Source: Paenibacillus taihuensis
GTDB lineage: Bacteria > Bacillota > Bacilli > Paenibacillales > Paenibacillaceae
Length of the DNA: 64,000 nt
Assembly: GCF_003386535.1 (NCBI RefSeq)
Contig: NZ_QTTN01000003.1
Location: forward strand, 124,001-188,000
Direction of reading: 5' to 3'
The notes under the pieces are model-generated. The model saw only the letters and a list, made by a program, of their open reading frames with translations, did no database searches and was not told the origin of the DNA. The position numbers were made by a program, and so were the translations under genes. This document shows positions 1 to 8,143 of this stretch, piece by piece. Position 1 is the first letter of the stretch. The number at the start of each line of letters is the position of its first letter.

Positions 1-966
1 ACGAACTTCGAAGCAACGAGCAAGCATTTGCCGATTTCGCCGATTGTTTATGATGAAGCGGATGATTGGATGAACTATCCGAAAGGGATTGTGAATGAGC
101 TTCAGCAGCGCGGCGTAACGTTCGCGAGCGGCTTCGACCTGCTGTATCACGGTGAAATTCCGAATGGCGCGGGATTGTCGTCCTCGGCTTCCATCGAAGT
201 CGTAACAGCTTACGCGCTGCTTACGGTGTCAGGTCTTGCAACAGACACTGTTCAAATCGCGCTTCTGTCGCAGAAGTCGGAGAATGAGTTCAACGGCGTC
301 AAATGCGGCATCATGGACCAGTTCGCGGTGGCGAACGGCAAGAAGGATCACGCGATTCTGCTGATGTGCGACACGCTCGAATACGACCTCGTTCCATTCA
401 AGTCCGGTGACTACCAGCTCGTTATCGGCAACACGAACAAGCGCCGCGGACTGGTGGATTCGAAGTACAATGAACGCCGCAGCCAATGCGAGCAGGCTGT
501 TCAAGATTTGCAGGCTGCTTTCCCTGAAGTGACGCTGCTCGGTCAGCTGTCTGTAGAGCAGTTCAACGCAAACCAGCATCTTATTCAGGACGAAGTGGTA
601 CTGAAGCGCGCGAAGCACGTTATTGAAGAGATCGACCGCGTTCTGCAATCGATCAAGGTGCTGAAGGAGAATGATCTGGACGCATTCGGCCAGCTCATGA
701 ACGCTTCCCACGACTCGCTGCGCGACCTGTACGAAGTAACGGGCGACGAGCTTGACGCGATGGTAGCGGCAGCGCGCACAGTGCCAGGCGTACTCGGCTC
801 CCGCATGACAGGCGCAGGCTTCGGCGGTTGTACAGTATCGCTTGTACACAAGGACAGCATCGAGACATTCAAGGCAGAAGTTGGACGTCAATATACAGCA
901 GCAACAGGACTGACAGCAGACTTCTACGTTTGCACGATCGGCAATGGCGTAGAGCGACTGTCTTAA
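1..966 (+). CDS. galK: Galactokinase, 5' end outside the window
   Basis: Phosphorylates galactose to galactose 1-phosphate, the first step of the Leloir pathway, in the cytosol. The reading frame is open from base 1, so the N-terminus, including the substrate-binding signature, lies outside the window. What remains shows the GHMP-kinase ATP-binding motif GLSSSAS (bases about 175-195) and the C-terminal glycine-rich motif MTGAGFGGC (about 805-831). The protein ends at 966 with TAA, 35 bp before galE on the same strand, and galE is followed closely by galT, so this is a gal operon with order K-E-T. The TTG at 28 could be misread as a start but is internal, because the upstream frame reads as galactokinase sequence. 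Confidence 0.95.
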   Translation, partial: TNFEATSKHLPISPIVYDEADDWMNYPKGIVNELQQRGVTFASGFDLLYHGEIPNGAGLSSSASIEVVTAYALLTVSGLATDTVQIALLSQKSENEFNGVKCGIMDQFAVANGKKDHAILLMCDTLEYDLVPFKSGDYQLVIGNTNKRRGLVDSKYNERRSQCEQAVQDLQAAFPEVTLLGQLSVEQFNANQHLIQDEVVLKRAKHVIEEIDRVLQSIKVLKENDLDAFGQLMNASHDSLRDLYEVTGDELDAMVAAARTVPGVLGSRMTGAGFGGCTVSLVHKDSIETFKAEVGRQYTAATGLTADFYVCTIGNGVERLS

Positions 967-1001
967 TGATACAAATTAAACAATAGAGAGGGAGAGAAAC
1001 T

Positions 1002-1991
1002 ATGGCAGTTCTAGTAACAGGGGGCGCGGGCTATATCGGCTCGCATGCAGTAGCGGCATTGCTGGAGCGCGGCGAAGAAATCGTTATCGTCGACAACCTG
1101 CAGCAGGGACATAGAGATGCGGTGCTTGGCGGCAAGCTGTACGTCGGGGATTTGCGTGACGGCGAGTTTCTGGACACGGTTTTTGGCGAGAACAGCATCG
1201 ACGCGGTCATCCATTTTGCGGCGAATTCGCTTGTTGGCGAGAGCATGAAGGACCCGGGCAAATATTATCACAACAACGTGTACGGCACGCTGTGCTTGCT
1301 GGAGAAAATGAACCAGTACGAAGTGAAGAGGATTGTGTTCTCGTCCACGGCAGCTACGTACGGCGAACCGGAGAATGTGCCGATTCACGAGAATGACCGG
1401 ACATTGCCGACGAACACGTATGGCGAAACGAAGCTCGCGATGGAAAAAATGATGAAATGGTTCGACGCCGCATCCGGCATCAAGTATGTATCGCTCCGTT
1501 ATTTCAATGCGGCAGGCGCGCATGCGAGCGGCAAAATCGGCGAGGATCACAATCCGGAGACGCATCTTGTGCCGCTTATTCTGCAAACTGCACTGGGTCA
1601 GCGCAGCCACATCTCCGTCTTCGGGGATGATTATCCGACGGAGGACGGCACTTGCGTCCGCGACTATATTCACGTCAGCGATTTGGCAGACGCGCACGTG
1701 CTGGCGGTTGATCGCCTCCGCAGTGGCGGAGACAGTGCGATCTACAATCTGGGCAACGGTACGGGCTTCTCCGTGAAGCAAGTGATCGACATTGCTCGTC
1801 AGGTTACCGGCCGCGAGATCCCGGCTGCTATTGAAGCGCGCCGCGCAGGCGACCCTGCGGTGCTGGTCGCTTCTTCGGATCGCGCGCGTACCGAGCTTGG
1901 CTGGAGCCCTTCCCGCAACAAACTTGAAGATATCATTGGCAGCGCGTGGGCATGGCATCAAGCGAATCCGACGGGCTACAACAAGCAATAG
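1002..1991 (+). CDS. galE: UDP-glucose 4-epimerase
   Basis: Interconverts UDP-galactose and UDP-glucose with tightly bound NAD, closing the Leloir cycle and also supplying UDP-galactose for polysaccharides. The 329-residue protein has the typical length of the extended short-chain dehydrogenase family. The NAD-binding GGAGYIGSH lies at residues 7-15, and the catalytic YxxxK is Y140/K144, preceded by the FSSTAATYG strand at 113-121. The ATG at 1002 has a purine-rich GAGAGGGAGAG ribosome site just upstream. It sits between galK and galT in one transcription unit with gaps of only 35 and 32 bp. Confidence 0.96.
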   Translation: MAVLVTGGAGYIGSHAVAALLERGEEIVIVDNLQQGHRDAVLGGKLYVGDLRDGEFLDTVFGENSIDAVIHFAANSLVGESMKDPGKYYHNNVYGTLCLLEKMNQYEVKRIVFSSTAATYGEPENVPIHENDRTLPTNTYGETKLAMEKMMKWFDAASGIKYVSLRYFNAAGAHASGKIGEDHNPETHLVPLILQTALGQRSHISVFGDDYPTEDGTCVRDYIHVSDLADAHVLAVDRLRSGGDSAIYNLGNGTGFSVKQVIDIARQVTGREIPAAIEARRAGDPAVLVASSDRARTELGWSPSRNKLEDIIGSAWAWHQANPTGYNKQ

Positions 1992-2023
1992 AGCGTGAAG
2001 CTGCAAAGAGAGGAGCATTTCAG

Positions 2024-3604
2024 ATGACTGAACAGAATAAAGTACCGAGCACGGAGGATGTGCTCATTCTAATCGAACGGCTCGTGCAATTTGCAGCGCA
2101 GCGCGGCATGCTCGCTTCAACGCTTGATGAATACGGCGCACGCAATGCGCTGCTTGATCTATTCCGTTTGACGGAAGCGTACGGCGGTCCGGTACCGGAG
2201 GAGCGTCTGGAGAGTGCCGGAACCTTGCTTGAGCCGCTGCTCGATTACGGCTCATCGATTGGATTAATCCAAGACAATACGCTTACCTTCCGCGATCTGC
2301 TTGATTCGCGCATTATGGGACTGCTCATGCCACGTCCGTCCGAGACGGCTGCACAGTTCAAGCGCACGGCCGAGCAAGAGGGCGTCAAGAAGGCGACGGA
2401 TGATTTCTACCGGCTTAACATTGATTCGAACTACATTCGGATGGACCGGATTGCCAAGAACCAATATTGGCAGCATGAGACCGATTATGGCAAGCTGGAG
2501 ATTACGATCAATCTCTCCAAGCCGGAGAAGGATCCGAAGGAAATCGCGCTGCTGAAGACGATGGCGCCGAGCCATTATCCCAAATGTCTGCTTTGCCCGG
2601 ACAACGTCGGTTATGCCGGTCGCGCGGATCATCCCGGCCGCCAAAACTTGCGTATCGTTCCGCTGGAGCTGCAAGGAGATGCTTGGTATTTCCAGTACTC
2701 GCCGTATGTGTACTATAACGAGCACAGCATTGTGTTCCACAGCAAGCATGTGCCGATGCGGATTTCACGGGATTCATTCGCGCGTCTGCTCGATTTCGTC
2801 GATGCATTCCCGCACTATTTTATCGGTTCGAATGCGGATTTGCCGATAGTCGGCGGCTCGATTCTGAACCATGATCATTTTCAGGCAGGCCGCCATGTAT
2901 TCCCGATGGAGCTGGCGCCAACTGAGCAGACGTTCGTTGATCCATCCGTACCAGGCTTAACGTTCAGTACGGTAGCTTGGCCAATGTCCGTTGTTCGGCT
3001 CAGCGGGTCTGACAAAGCGGCTGTTCTTAAGGCAGCAGGCCATATCCTTGACTCATGGCGCGAATACAGCGACGCGGATGCTAACATTGGGGCATTCACC
3101 GAGAAGGACGGAGAGCGTATTCCGCACAATACGATCACGCCGATCGCGCGTCTGCGTGACGACGGGCAGTATGAGATGGATCTGGTGCTGCGCAACAACC
3201 GTACCAACGATGAATTCCCGGATGGCATTTTCCACCCGCATCCGCATCTGCACCATATCAAGAAAGAGAACATCGGCCTCATTGAGGTGATGGGTCTTGC
3301 GGTGCTGCCAGGCAGGCTCAAATCCGAACTGGAACAGATTGCGGCACTGCTGACTGGTGAAGCTGCGTACGACAGTACTGCGGTGCGAAGCGGCGTGCTT
3401 GGCAAGCATGCGGATTGGATCGAGTCGTTGGTTGCGGAGCATGGCGGAACGCTGAAGAAGGAGCAAGCCGAAGCGCTGTTGACGGGTGAAGTCGGCGGCA
3501 AGTTTCTTGAAGTGCTGAAGGACGCGGGCGTCTATAAGCGTACGGCGGAAGGTCAGGAAGCCTTCTTCAGATTCTTGAAATCGATCGGATTAACAAAGGC
3601 GTAA
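2024..3604 (+). CDS. galT: UTP-hexose-1-phosphate uridylyltransferase, Firmicute type (family 2)
   Basis: Transfers UMP between UDP-glucose and galactose 1-phosphate, the middle step of the Leloir pathway. The 526-residue length and sequence fit the longer Bacillus/Lactobacillus GalT class rather than the roughly 350-residue E. coli class. The histidine cluster NHDHFQAGRH around residue 290 is the likely nucleophile region, and a second His-rich stretch, HPHPHLHHIKKEN, lies around residue 410. The frame is open further upstream to 1946, inside galE, but AGAGAGGAGC precedes the ATG at 2024 at good spacing, so that start is chosen. A strong terminator follows, marking the operon end. Confidence 0.95.
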   Translation: MTEQNKVPSTEDVLILIERLVQFAAQRGMLASTLDEYGARNALLDLFRLTEAYGGPVPEERLESAGTLLEPLLDYGSSIGLIQDNTLTFRDLLDSRIMGLLMPRPSETAAQFKRTAEQEGVKKATDDFYRLNIDSNYIRMDRIAKNQYWQHETDYGKLEITINLSKPEKDPKEIALLKTMAPSHYPKCLLCPDNVGYAGRADHPGRQNLRIVPLELQGDAWYFQYSPYVYYNEHSIVFHSKHVPMRISRDSFARLLDFVDAFPHYFIGSNADLPIVGGSILNHDHFQAGRHVFPMELAPTEQTFVDPSVPGLTFSTVAWPMSVVRLSGSDKAAVLKAAGHILDSWREYSDADANIGAFTEKDGERIPHNTITPIARLRDDGQYEMDLVLRNNRTNDEFPDGIFHPHPHLHHIKKENIGLIEVMGLAVLPGRLKSELEQIAALLTGEAAYDSTAVRSGVLGKHADWIESLVAEHGGTLKKEQAEALLTGEVGGKFLEVLKDAGVYKRTAEGQEAFFRFLKSIGLTKA

Positions 3605-3618
3605 TAATCGTAAAATAA

Positions 3619-3673
3619 GAAGCTTTTCTCCTGTTAAGTAAAATTAAACAATAGGGAGAAAGGCTTCTTTTTT
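3619..3673 (+). terminator. Rho-independent terminator of the gal operon
   Basis: A 13-bp stem (3619-3631 with 3655-3667, one G-T pair) around an AT-rich loop is followed directly by six Ts. It lies 15 bp past the galT stop. Confidence 0.9.
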
Positions 3674-3689
3674 GTCCATTTCGTGATAT

Positions 3690-3722
3690 TTCACAAATAC
3701 ATCACATTTTTATTGGTATAAT
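3690..3722 (+). promoter_or_regulatory. Possible sigma-A promoter for the gene at 3806
   Basis: A perfect TATAAT is at 3717-3722. The nearest -35-like hexamer, TTCACA at 3690-3695, has a 21-bp spacer, which is longer than usual, so only the -10 element is convincing. Confidence 0.35.
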
Positions 3723-3805
3723 TTAATATAAAAAAAAGGAACTTTAGAAGTTACGTCGAAAATAATTATGTAAAGCAAAATAACGATAACTGGGGGGACA
3801 TTCAC

Positions 3806-4270
3806 ATGCCGATTCCTATTATTCCAATCGATGCCTTCTTAGCGCTGTCGAGTGATGAGCAAGTTGAAAAGCTGAAGCAGTGGAAGATGGATTACACGCT
3901 GAAAGATATCCGAGATGCTTGGGGTTTTAAGCACTCCGCTCAATATTACATGCTGCTGAAGAAACTTCGGATTTATGAGCGTGTCGTGAATAAATCGGAT
4001 AAATTTTCGCCGGAGCAGCTGATGTCGGCAAGATTAGGCGCAGATGCCTATACATCTGCCGGCTATGCCTTACATGAGCGTTCGGTTCCTGCAGATCAAT
4101 TCGGCTATGAGTTGAATGTAACGCTGAACGGACCAGAGCTTGCAGATAAACTGGAGCGACTGGCTCACTTTCTAAAAGGTGAACATAAAGCGGTTACAAT
4201 TAAGATGTCGATCTCCGCATCCCGTGCGGTGCCGGCGGCGTCCTCCGAATCGGATATCGAAGAGCAATAG
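3806..4270 (+). CDS. Unknown 154-residue protein with a possible helix-turn-helix
   Basis: I do not recognise the family. The protein is soluble, without a signal peptide or membrane segment. Residues about 30-55 (TLKDIRDAWGFKHSAQYY followed by LLKKL) resemble a helix-turn-helix in which a short helix precedes a putative recognition helix. The C-terminal half (LNVTLNGPELADKLERL) looks like a small alpha/beta domain ending in a disordered Ser/Glu tail. The ATG at 3806 has GGGGGGA upstream. It is monocistronic: terminators lie on both sides and the next gene is convergent. A small DNA-binding regulator is an inference from the helix pattern only. Confidence 0.75.
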   Translation: MPIPIIPIDAFLALSSDEQVEKLKQWKMDYTLKDIRDAWGFKHSAQYYMLLKKLRIYERVVNKSDKFSPEQLMSARLGADAYTSAGYALHERSVPADQFGYELNVTLNGPELADKLERLAHFLKGEHKAVTIKMSISASRAVPAASSESDIEEQ

Positions 4271-4277
4271 CCATAAT

Positions 4278-4314
4278 AAATAAAACCGAGCGCCAGCAGC
4301 GCTCGGTTTTATTT
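4278..4314. terminator. Bidirectional terminator between convergent genes
   Basis: A near-perfect palindrome (about 14 bp per arm, core ACCGAGCG/CGCTCGGT) has an A-run on the left and a T-run on the right. It can therefore end transcription of both the 3806 gene and the opposite-strand gene at 4570. Confidence 0.88.
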
Positions 4315-4342
4315 ATGTACGGATGATCATAGACGTGGATGA

Positions 4343-4570
4343 TTACTTCTCCCGCAGCTGTCCAAGCTCGGAGACGATGGCTTCTACTTCGCTGATGCTG
4401 AATTTATCTTTGCTCGCTACGATCTCGTATACATCCTTCAGATCCTCATAGCTGTCCAGGCTGAAGTTGGATGCTTGCATTGCAGCGCCTGATGCCATGC
4501 GCAGCTTGTTCTTGATCGTATCGATCATGAATTCGATGTTGGCTTGATTCGGTTCTGCCAAGTTTCTCAT
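4343..4570 (-). CDS. DUF1128 family protein (YfkK-like)
   Basis: A 75-residue protein matching the small Bacillus YfkK/DUF1128 family in length and pattern: an N-terminal EPNQANIEFMIDTIKNKL helix, a central SFSLDSYEDLKDVYE-like segment, and a C-terminal FSISEVEAIVSELG. The biochemical role of the family is not known. The frame extends upstream to 4651, but a textbook AAGGAGG (complement of 4580-4586) sits nine bases before the ATG at 4570, so the short form is chosen. It is convergent with the 3806 gene and divergent from yyaC. Confidence 0.85.
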   Translation of the reverse strand: MRNLAEPNQANIEFMIDTIKNKLRMASGAAMQASNFSLDSYEDLKDVYEIVASKDKFSISEVEAIVSELGQLREK

Positions 4571-4661
4571 TCGGGTATTCCTCCTTACGTATCTTAGATA
4601 GCTTGAACGTATTGTATCATGCCTGCTGCTGCGTTTGCTATGGCATATCATACAAGGTTAT

Positions 4662-4691
4662 TTGAAGCTTCCGGATGATTTCGGGTACAAT
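4662..4691 (+). promoter_or_regulatory. Candidate promoter for yyaC
   Basis: TTGAAG (4662-4667) and TACAAT (4686-4691) are separated by 18 bp, about 35 bp before the yyaC start. A forespore sigma factor would be expected for this gene from Bacillus knowledge, but I could not see a clear sigma-F/G match. Confidence 0.4.
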
Positions 4692-4726
4692 GAGGAACGA
4701 GAGCAGGTAGAGGAGATTTTGTACAG

Positions 4727-5275
4727 ATGGGCAATGGGGCTAAGCTGCGAAAATATCGGCATTCGGATCCGGTCAGCCGGGAACGTGTAACGATTGAAGG
4801 TGTATGTGGTCTGCTTCGCGAAGCGGCCGCGCAGTTCCCGAATCGGGAGAACGTCGCATTCGTCTGCATTGGGACGGACTGCTCGACAGGAGACTCGTTC
4901 GGCCCTTGGGTCGGCACGATGCTTGCGGAAGCGGGATTCCCGCATGTAATCGGTACGCTGGCGCATCCGTGCGACTCAGACCGCTATGAGGCGCTTACGG
5001 CAGCGATCCCGCGTGAACGTACAATCGTTGCGGTTGACGCGAGCTTAGGGAAGAAGGATGAGACGCCGAGCTACATCATTGCAAGGGGGCCGCTCTATCC
5101 AGCCCAGGCTGTCGGGAAGCGGCTTCAGCCAATCGGGGACTATAGCATTGCAGGCATTGTTGCTCCGAGCAGTGTGAAGCCTTATTGGGCGATCCAGCAC
5201 GCATCCTTATATGAAGTGATGGGTATGGCACGTGCCGTTGCAGATAGGATTATTGAGGCTTGGCAGGAATCGTAA
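4727..5275 (+). CDS. yyaC: Spore protease-like protein YyaC (DUF1256)
   Basis: The 182-residue protein belongs to the YyaC/DUF1256 family, which is structurally related to the germination protease GPR; its role in sporulation is not well defined. Visible family features are IGTDCSTGDSFGPWVG (residues about 48-63), the following GTLAHPCD, and VAVDASLG with GPLYPAQAVGK. The ATG at 4727 is preceded by AGAGGAG. The gene is followed after 36 bp by an alpha/beta hydrolase on the same strand. Its presence supports a spore-forming host. Confidence 0.88.
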   Translation: MGNGAKLRKYRHSDPVSRERVTIEGVCGLLREAAAQFPNRENVAFVCIGTDCSTGDSFGPWVGTMLAEAGFPHVIGTLAHPCDSDRYEALTAAIPRERTIVAVDASLGKKDETPSYIIARGPLYPAQAVGKRLQPIGDYSIAGIVAPSSVKPYWAIQHASLYEVMGMARAVADRIIEAWQES

Positions 5276-5311
5276 TCGTTCGATTTTATGATAAAAAGGA
5301 TGTGTCTTCAG

Positions 5312-6142
5312 ATGACAACGAAACAGCTTTCTTTGGCGAATGAGCAGGTTCAATTACCGAATGGGCAGCAGCTAGCTTACTATGATTCCGGTGCTGGGGA
5401 GCAAGCGAAGCCAGTCATCGTTCTGCTGCACGGCTTCTGCGGAAGCTCTGCATATTGGGAGGAAGTCGTACCGGCGCTTGAGAAGCACGGTCGTGTACTC
5501 GTTCCGGATCTTCGCGGCCATGGCCGAAGCTCAGCTCCGGATGAATCGCCATATGCGATGGATGAGTTTGCTGCGGATCTGCATGCACTGCTGGAGAAAC
5601 TGAACATCGAGCGCATCCGTTTGTTTGGCCATTCGCTTGGCGGTTATATTTCGCTCGCGTTCGCCGAGCAGCATGCTGAGAAGCTGGCATCGTTCAGTCT
5701 GGTCCACTCGACAGCGAAGCCGGACAGCGAGGAAGCGAAGGGCAATCGGGATAAGGCGGCGGGAGCGCTGCAGGAGAATGGCATTCGTCCTTTCGTCGAA
5801 GGACTTGTGCCGAAGCTGTTCTCGCCTGCGCATCGGGATTCCATGAAGCAAGCCGTGACTCACATCACGGAGATTGGCTACGAGGCTTCAGCTTCCGCAG
5901 CTGCAGCGACTGCGCTTGGGATGAAGGCCCGGCCAGATCGTACGGCGGTTCTCGAGCAGCTGGACATGCCGATTCTGCTCGTTGCAGGCTCCGAGGATGC
6001 AGTCATCGCGCCAGCGAATACGTTTACCATTGATGGCCCGCTTGTAACGCAGGTACTGTTGGAAGGTTCGGGCCATATGAGTATGGCAGAATCGCCGGCC
6101 GAGCTGGCTGAAGCGCTGATTGCTTTTATAAACGAGATTTAG
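5312..6142 (+). CDS. Alpha/beta-fold hydrolase
   Basis: A soluble 276-residue serine hydrolase. The oxyanion-hole segment LLHGFCGSSAYW is near residue 42, the nucleophile elbow GHSLGG is near residue 108, and the likely catalytic His is in GSGHMSMAE near the C-terminus. The acid is probably the Asp in AGSEDAVIAP. The substrate cannot be told from sequence; the family includes esterases, lactonases and haloperoxidase-like enzymes. An in-frame ATG occurs at 5288, but AAAAGGA (5294-5300) lies between the two candidates and points to the ATG at 5312. It forms a same-strand run with the next two genes. Confidence 0.88.
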   Translation: MTTKQLSLANEQVQLPNGQQLAYYDSGAGEQAKPVIVLLHGFCGSSAYWEEVVPALEKHGRVLVPDLRGHGRSSAPDESPYAMDEFAADLHALLEKLNIERIRLFGHSLGGYISLAFAEQHAEKLASFSLVHSTAKPDSEEAKGNRDKAAGALQENGIRPFVEGLVPKLFSPAHRDSMKQAVTHITEIGYEASASAAAATALGMKARPDRTAVLEQLDMPILLVAGSEDAVIAPANTFTIDGPLVTQVLLEGSGHMSMAESPAELAEALIAFINEI

Positions 6143-6166
6143 CTCCACGGAGAGGAGAGGGTCCTG

Positions 6167-6823
6167 TTGTTTCAAAGAGATTATTTCATGCGCATGATTG
6201 AGCAAATGAGCGAAGTCGCCGGTCAAGTGATGGGTCTGCGTCAGCAGCGCAAGCAGGAGGAAGCGCTTCTCGTCATCGATGAGCTGCTCGACCGCAAGTT
6301 TCGGATGAACAGCAAAGTCATTAAGCAGCTGTCGGACGCCGATCTGGTGCGGATTATGACCTTGCACGGTGTCGTCGAAACGGCGAATTTGCACGCCATT
6401 GCGCTGCTAATAAAGGAAGAATCGGAAATATTGAACGAGCTTGGCCGGACGGATCAAGTTTTTGCATTGCAGCTGAAGGCGTTCCATCTGTTCATGCGTC
6501 TTTCGCTGCTGGACGCGCCGGCCATGCTGCGGACGCCTTCCGAGGAAGCGGCGGAAATGGCCGCGAAGCTCGATGTTTATGAGCTTCCGGAAGCGACGAG
6601 GCTGCTTATGTACGAGTGGCATGAAGGCGACGGGCGTTATGATGAAGCCGAGAATGTGCTGTATGAGCTGCTTGAAGACGGTGTGTTGATTCCGGAGGAC
6701 GCCGTTGATTTCTATCGCAGATTGCTGCTGCTGCCGGATGAATCGTTAATCGCCGGCGGGCTGCCGCGCGATGAAGTGGCCGAAGGCTTGGAGCAAGCTG
6801 CAAGAAAGACCGAAGTGAACTAG
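6167..6823 (+). CDS. Helical protein of unknown function, probably DUF6483
   Basis: A 218-residue soluble, almost entirely helical protein. The N-terminus (FQRDYFMRMIEQMSEV) and the following QRKQEEALLVIDELL match what I remember of the DUF6483 family in Paenibacillaceae; that assignment is from memory. The middle (residues 70-180) has a TPR-like rhythm of helix pairs, so a protein-protein interaction role is possible. The start is TTG at 6167, with AGAGGAGAGG ending six bases before it. It is followed after 17 bp by the methyltransferase gene, which suggests co-transcription. Confidence 0.75.
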   Translation: MFQRDYFMRMIEQMSEVAGQVMGLRQQRKQEEALLVIDELLDRKFRMNSKVIKQLSDADLVRIMTLHGVVETANLHAIALLIKEESEILNELGRTDQVFALQLKAFHLFMRLSLLDAPAMLRTPSEEAAEMAAKLDVYELPEATRLLMYEWHEGDGRYDEAENVLYELLEDGVLIPEDAVDFYRRLLLLPDESLIAGGLPRDEVAEGLEQAARKTEVN

Positions 6824-6840
6824 GAGCTGAACATAGGAAG

Positions 6841-8031
6841 ATGGATCAAATGGAACAATGGCAGCAGGATGTAACGGAATGGGTGCGCGAACGGCAGCTG
6901 CGACAGGCGACTTTCAGCCAGCAGCGGCGCAAGGACGGGGATGTCCCTGCCAAGACTGTGATCAGGCCGATTGAGCTGAGAGGCGAGCTGCACTATCAGT
7001 TTCAATATTATGTCGGCAATAAAGTGACGCATGAGAATGTGCCGCAGACGGATGCGGCTGACCGTATGATTACGTGGCTTGAGCAGAATTACCGTCAAGC
7101 GCTCATTAAGACGAATGCGGCGGATGTGCAGCTGCTGTTCTCCAAGAAGGGCAAAGCAACTGTGCTGACGAAGCCTTCAACCGTGAAGGCGGAGCCGGAA
7201 TCGCTTGCTCATAACCGGCAGAAGCAGCGCGTCGTACAAGAAGGCGAAGCAGCCCCGTTCCTTGTTGAGCTTGGCATTATGACGAAGGATGGCAATGTAG
7301 CAGCGAAGAAGCAGGATAAATTCCGCCAAATCAATCGCTTCCTCGAAATGGTGACCGATGTGCTGCCCTATTTGCCGGAGGACCGTGAAATTACGATCGT
7401 CGATTTTGGCTGCGGCAAATCGTATTTGACGTTTGCCCTCTATCATTTGCTTGCGGTGAAACAGCAGCGGAAAATCTCCGTCGTTGGGCTTGATCTGAAA
7501 GCGGACGTAATTGCCTTCTGCCAGGAGCTTGCGAACAAGCTCGGCTATGACCGTCTTCGCTTCCAGGTGGGCGATATCGCGCAGTATAAGGATCAGTCGG
7601 AAGTCGATATGGTCGTGACGCTCCATGCTTGCGATACGGCTACGGACGCAGCGCTTGTGAAAGCAGTGGAGTGGGGTGCTTCCGTCATCCTGTCGGTCCC
7701 TTGCTGCCAGCATGAGCTGTTCCGCCAAATCGAGAATGAAGCGATGTCGCCGCTCCTGTCGCACGGCTTGCTGAAGGAGCGTTTCTCCGCGCTTGCAACG
7801 GATGCAATCCGCTCACAGCTGCTCGAAGTGCTCGGATACCGAACACAGCTGCTTGAATTTATCGATCCGGAGCATACGCCGAAAAATATGCTCATTCGAG
7901 CTGTTCGGACAAGGGGGGGGATTGCGACAGCCGATCAAACCCGTAAATGGCAGGAATATGTCGTGTTCCGGGATATGCTGAGAGTATCGCCATATTTAGA
8001 GCGGGCGCTAGGTGAGCGCTTGCCGCAGTAA
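6841..8031 (+). CDS. SAM-dependent methyltransferase (Methyltransf_32 type)
   Basis: A 396-residue protein with a class I methyltransferase core in its second half. Motif I is IVDFGCGKSYLTFALYH (about residue 183), the adenosine-contact acid is in VVGLDLKAD, and the later VTLHACDTATDAAL and SVPCCQHEL match the PF13679-like group that includes eukaryotic METTL25-type proteins. The N-terminal 150 residues are less distinctive and may bind the substrate, perhaps RNA. The substrate is unknown. A run of eight Gs (7913-7920) lies within the coding sequence near the C-terminus. Confidence 0.86.
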   Translation: MDQMEQWQQDVTEWVRERQLRQATFSQQRRKDGDVPAKTVIRPIELRGELHYQFQYYVGNKVTHENVPQTDAADRMITWLEQNYRQALIKTNAADVQLLFSKKGKATVLTKPSTVKAEPESLAHNRQKQRVVQEGEAAPFLVELGIMTKDGNVAAKKQDKFRQINRFLEMVTDVLPYLPEDREITIVDFGCGKSYLTFALYHLLAVKQQRKISVVGLDLKADVIAFCQELANKLGYDRLRFQVGDIAQYKDQSEVDMVVTLHACDTATDAALVKAVEWGASVILSVPCCQHELFRQIENEAMSPLLSHGLLKERFSALATDAIRSQLLEVLGYRTQLLEFIDPEHTPKNMLIRAVRTRGGIATADQTRKWQEYVVFRDMLRVSPYLERALGERLPQ

Positions 8032-8143
8032 TGAAGTTATTGTCGAACAAATAATGGGTATGATAGAATAAATCTGCATCTATGCTATTTGTCCCGAGCC
8101 TTTTTACATAGAAAACATTTTTTTTCTGATTTGGGTGGAGAAT

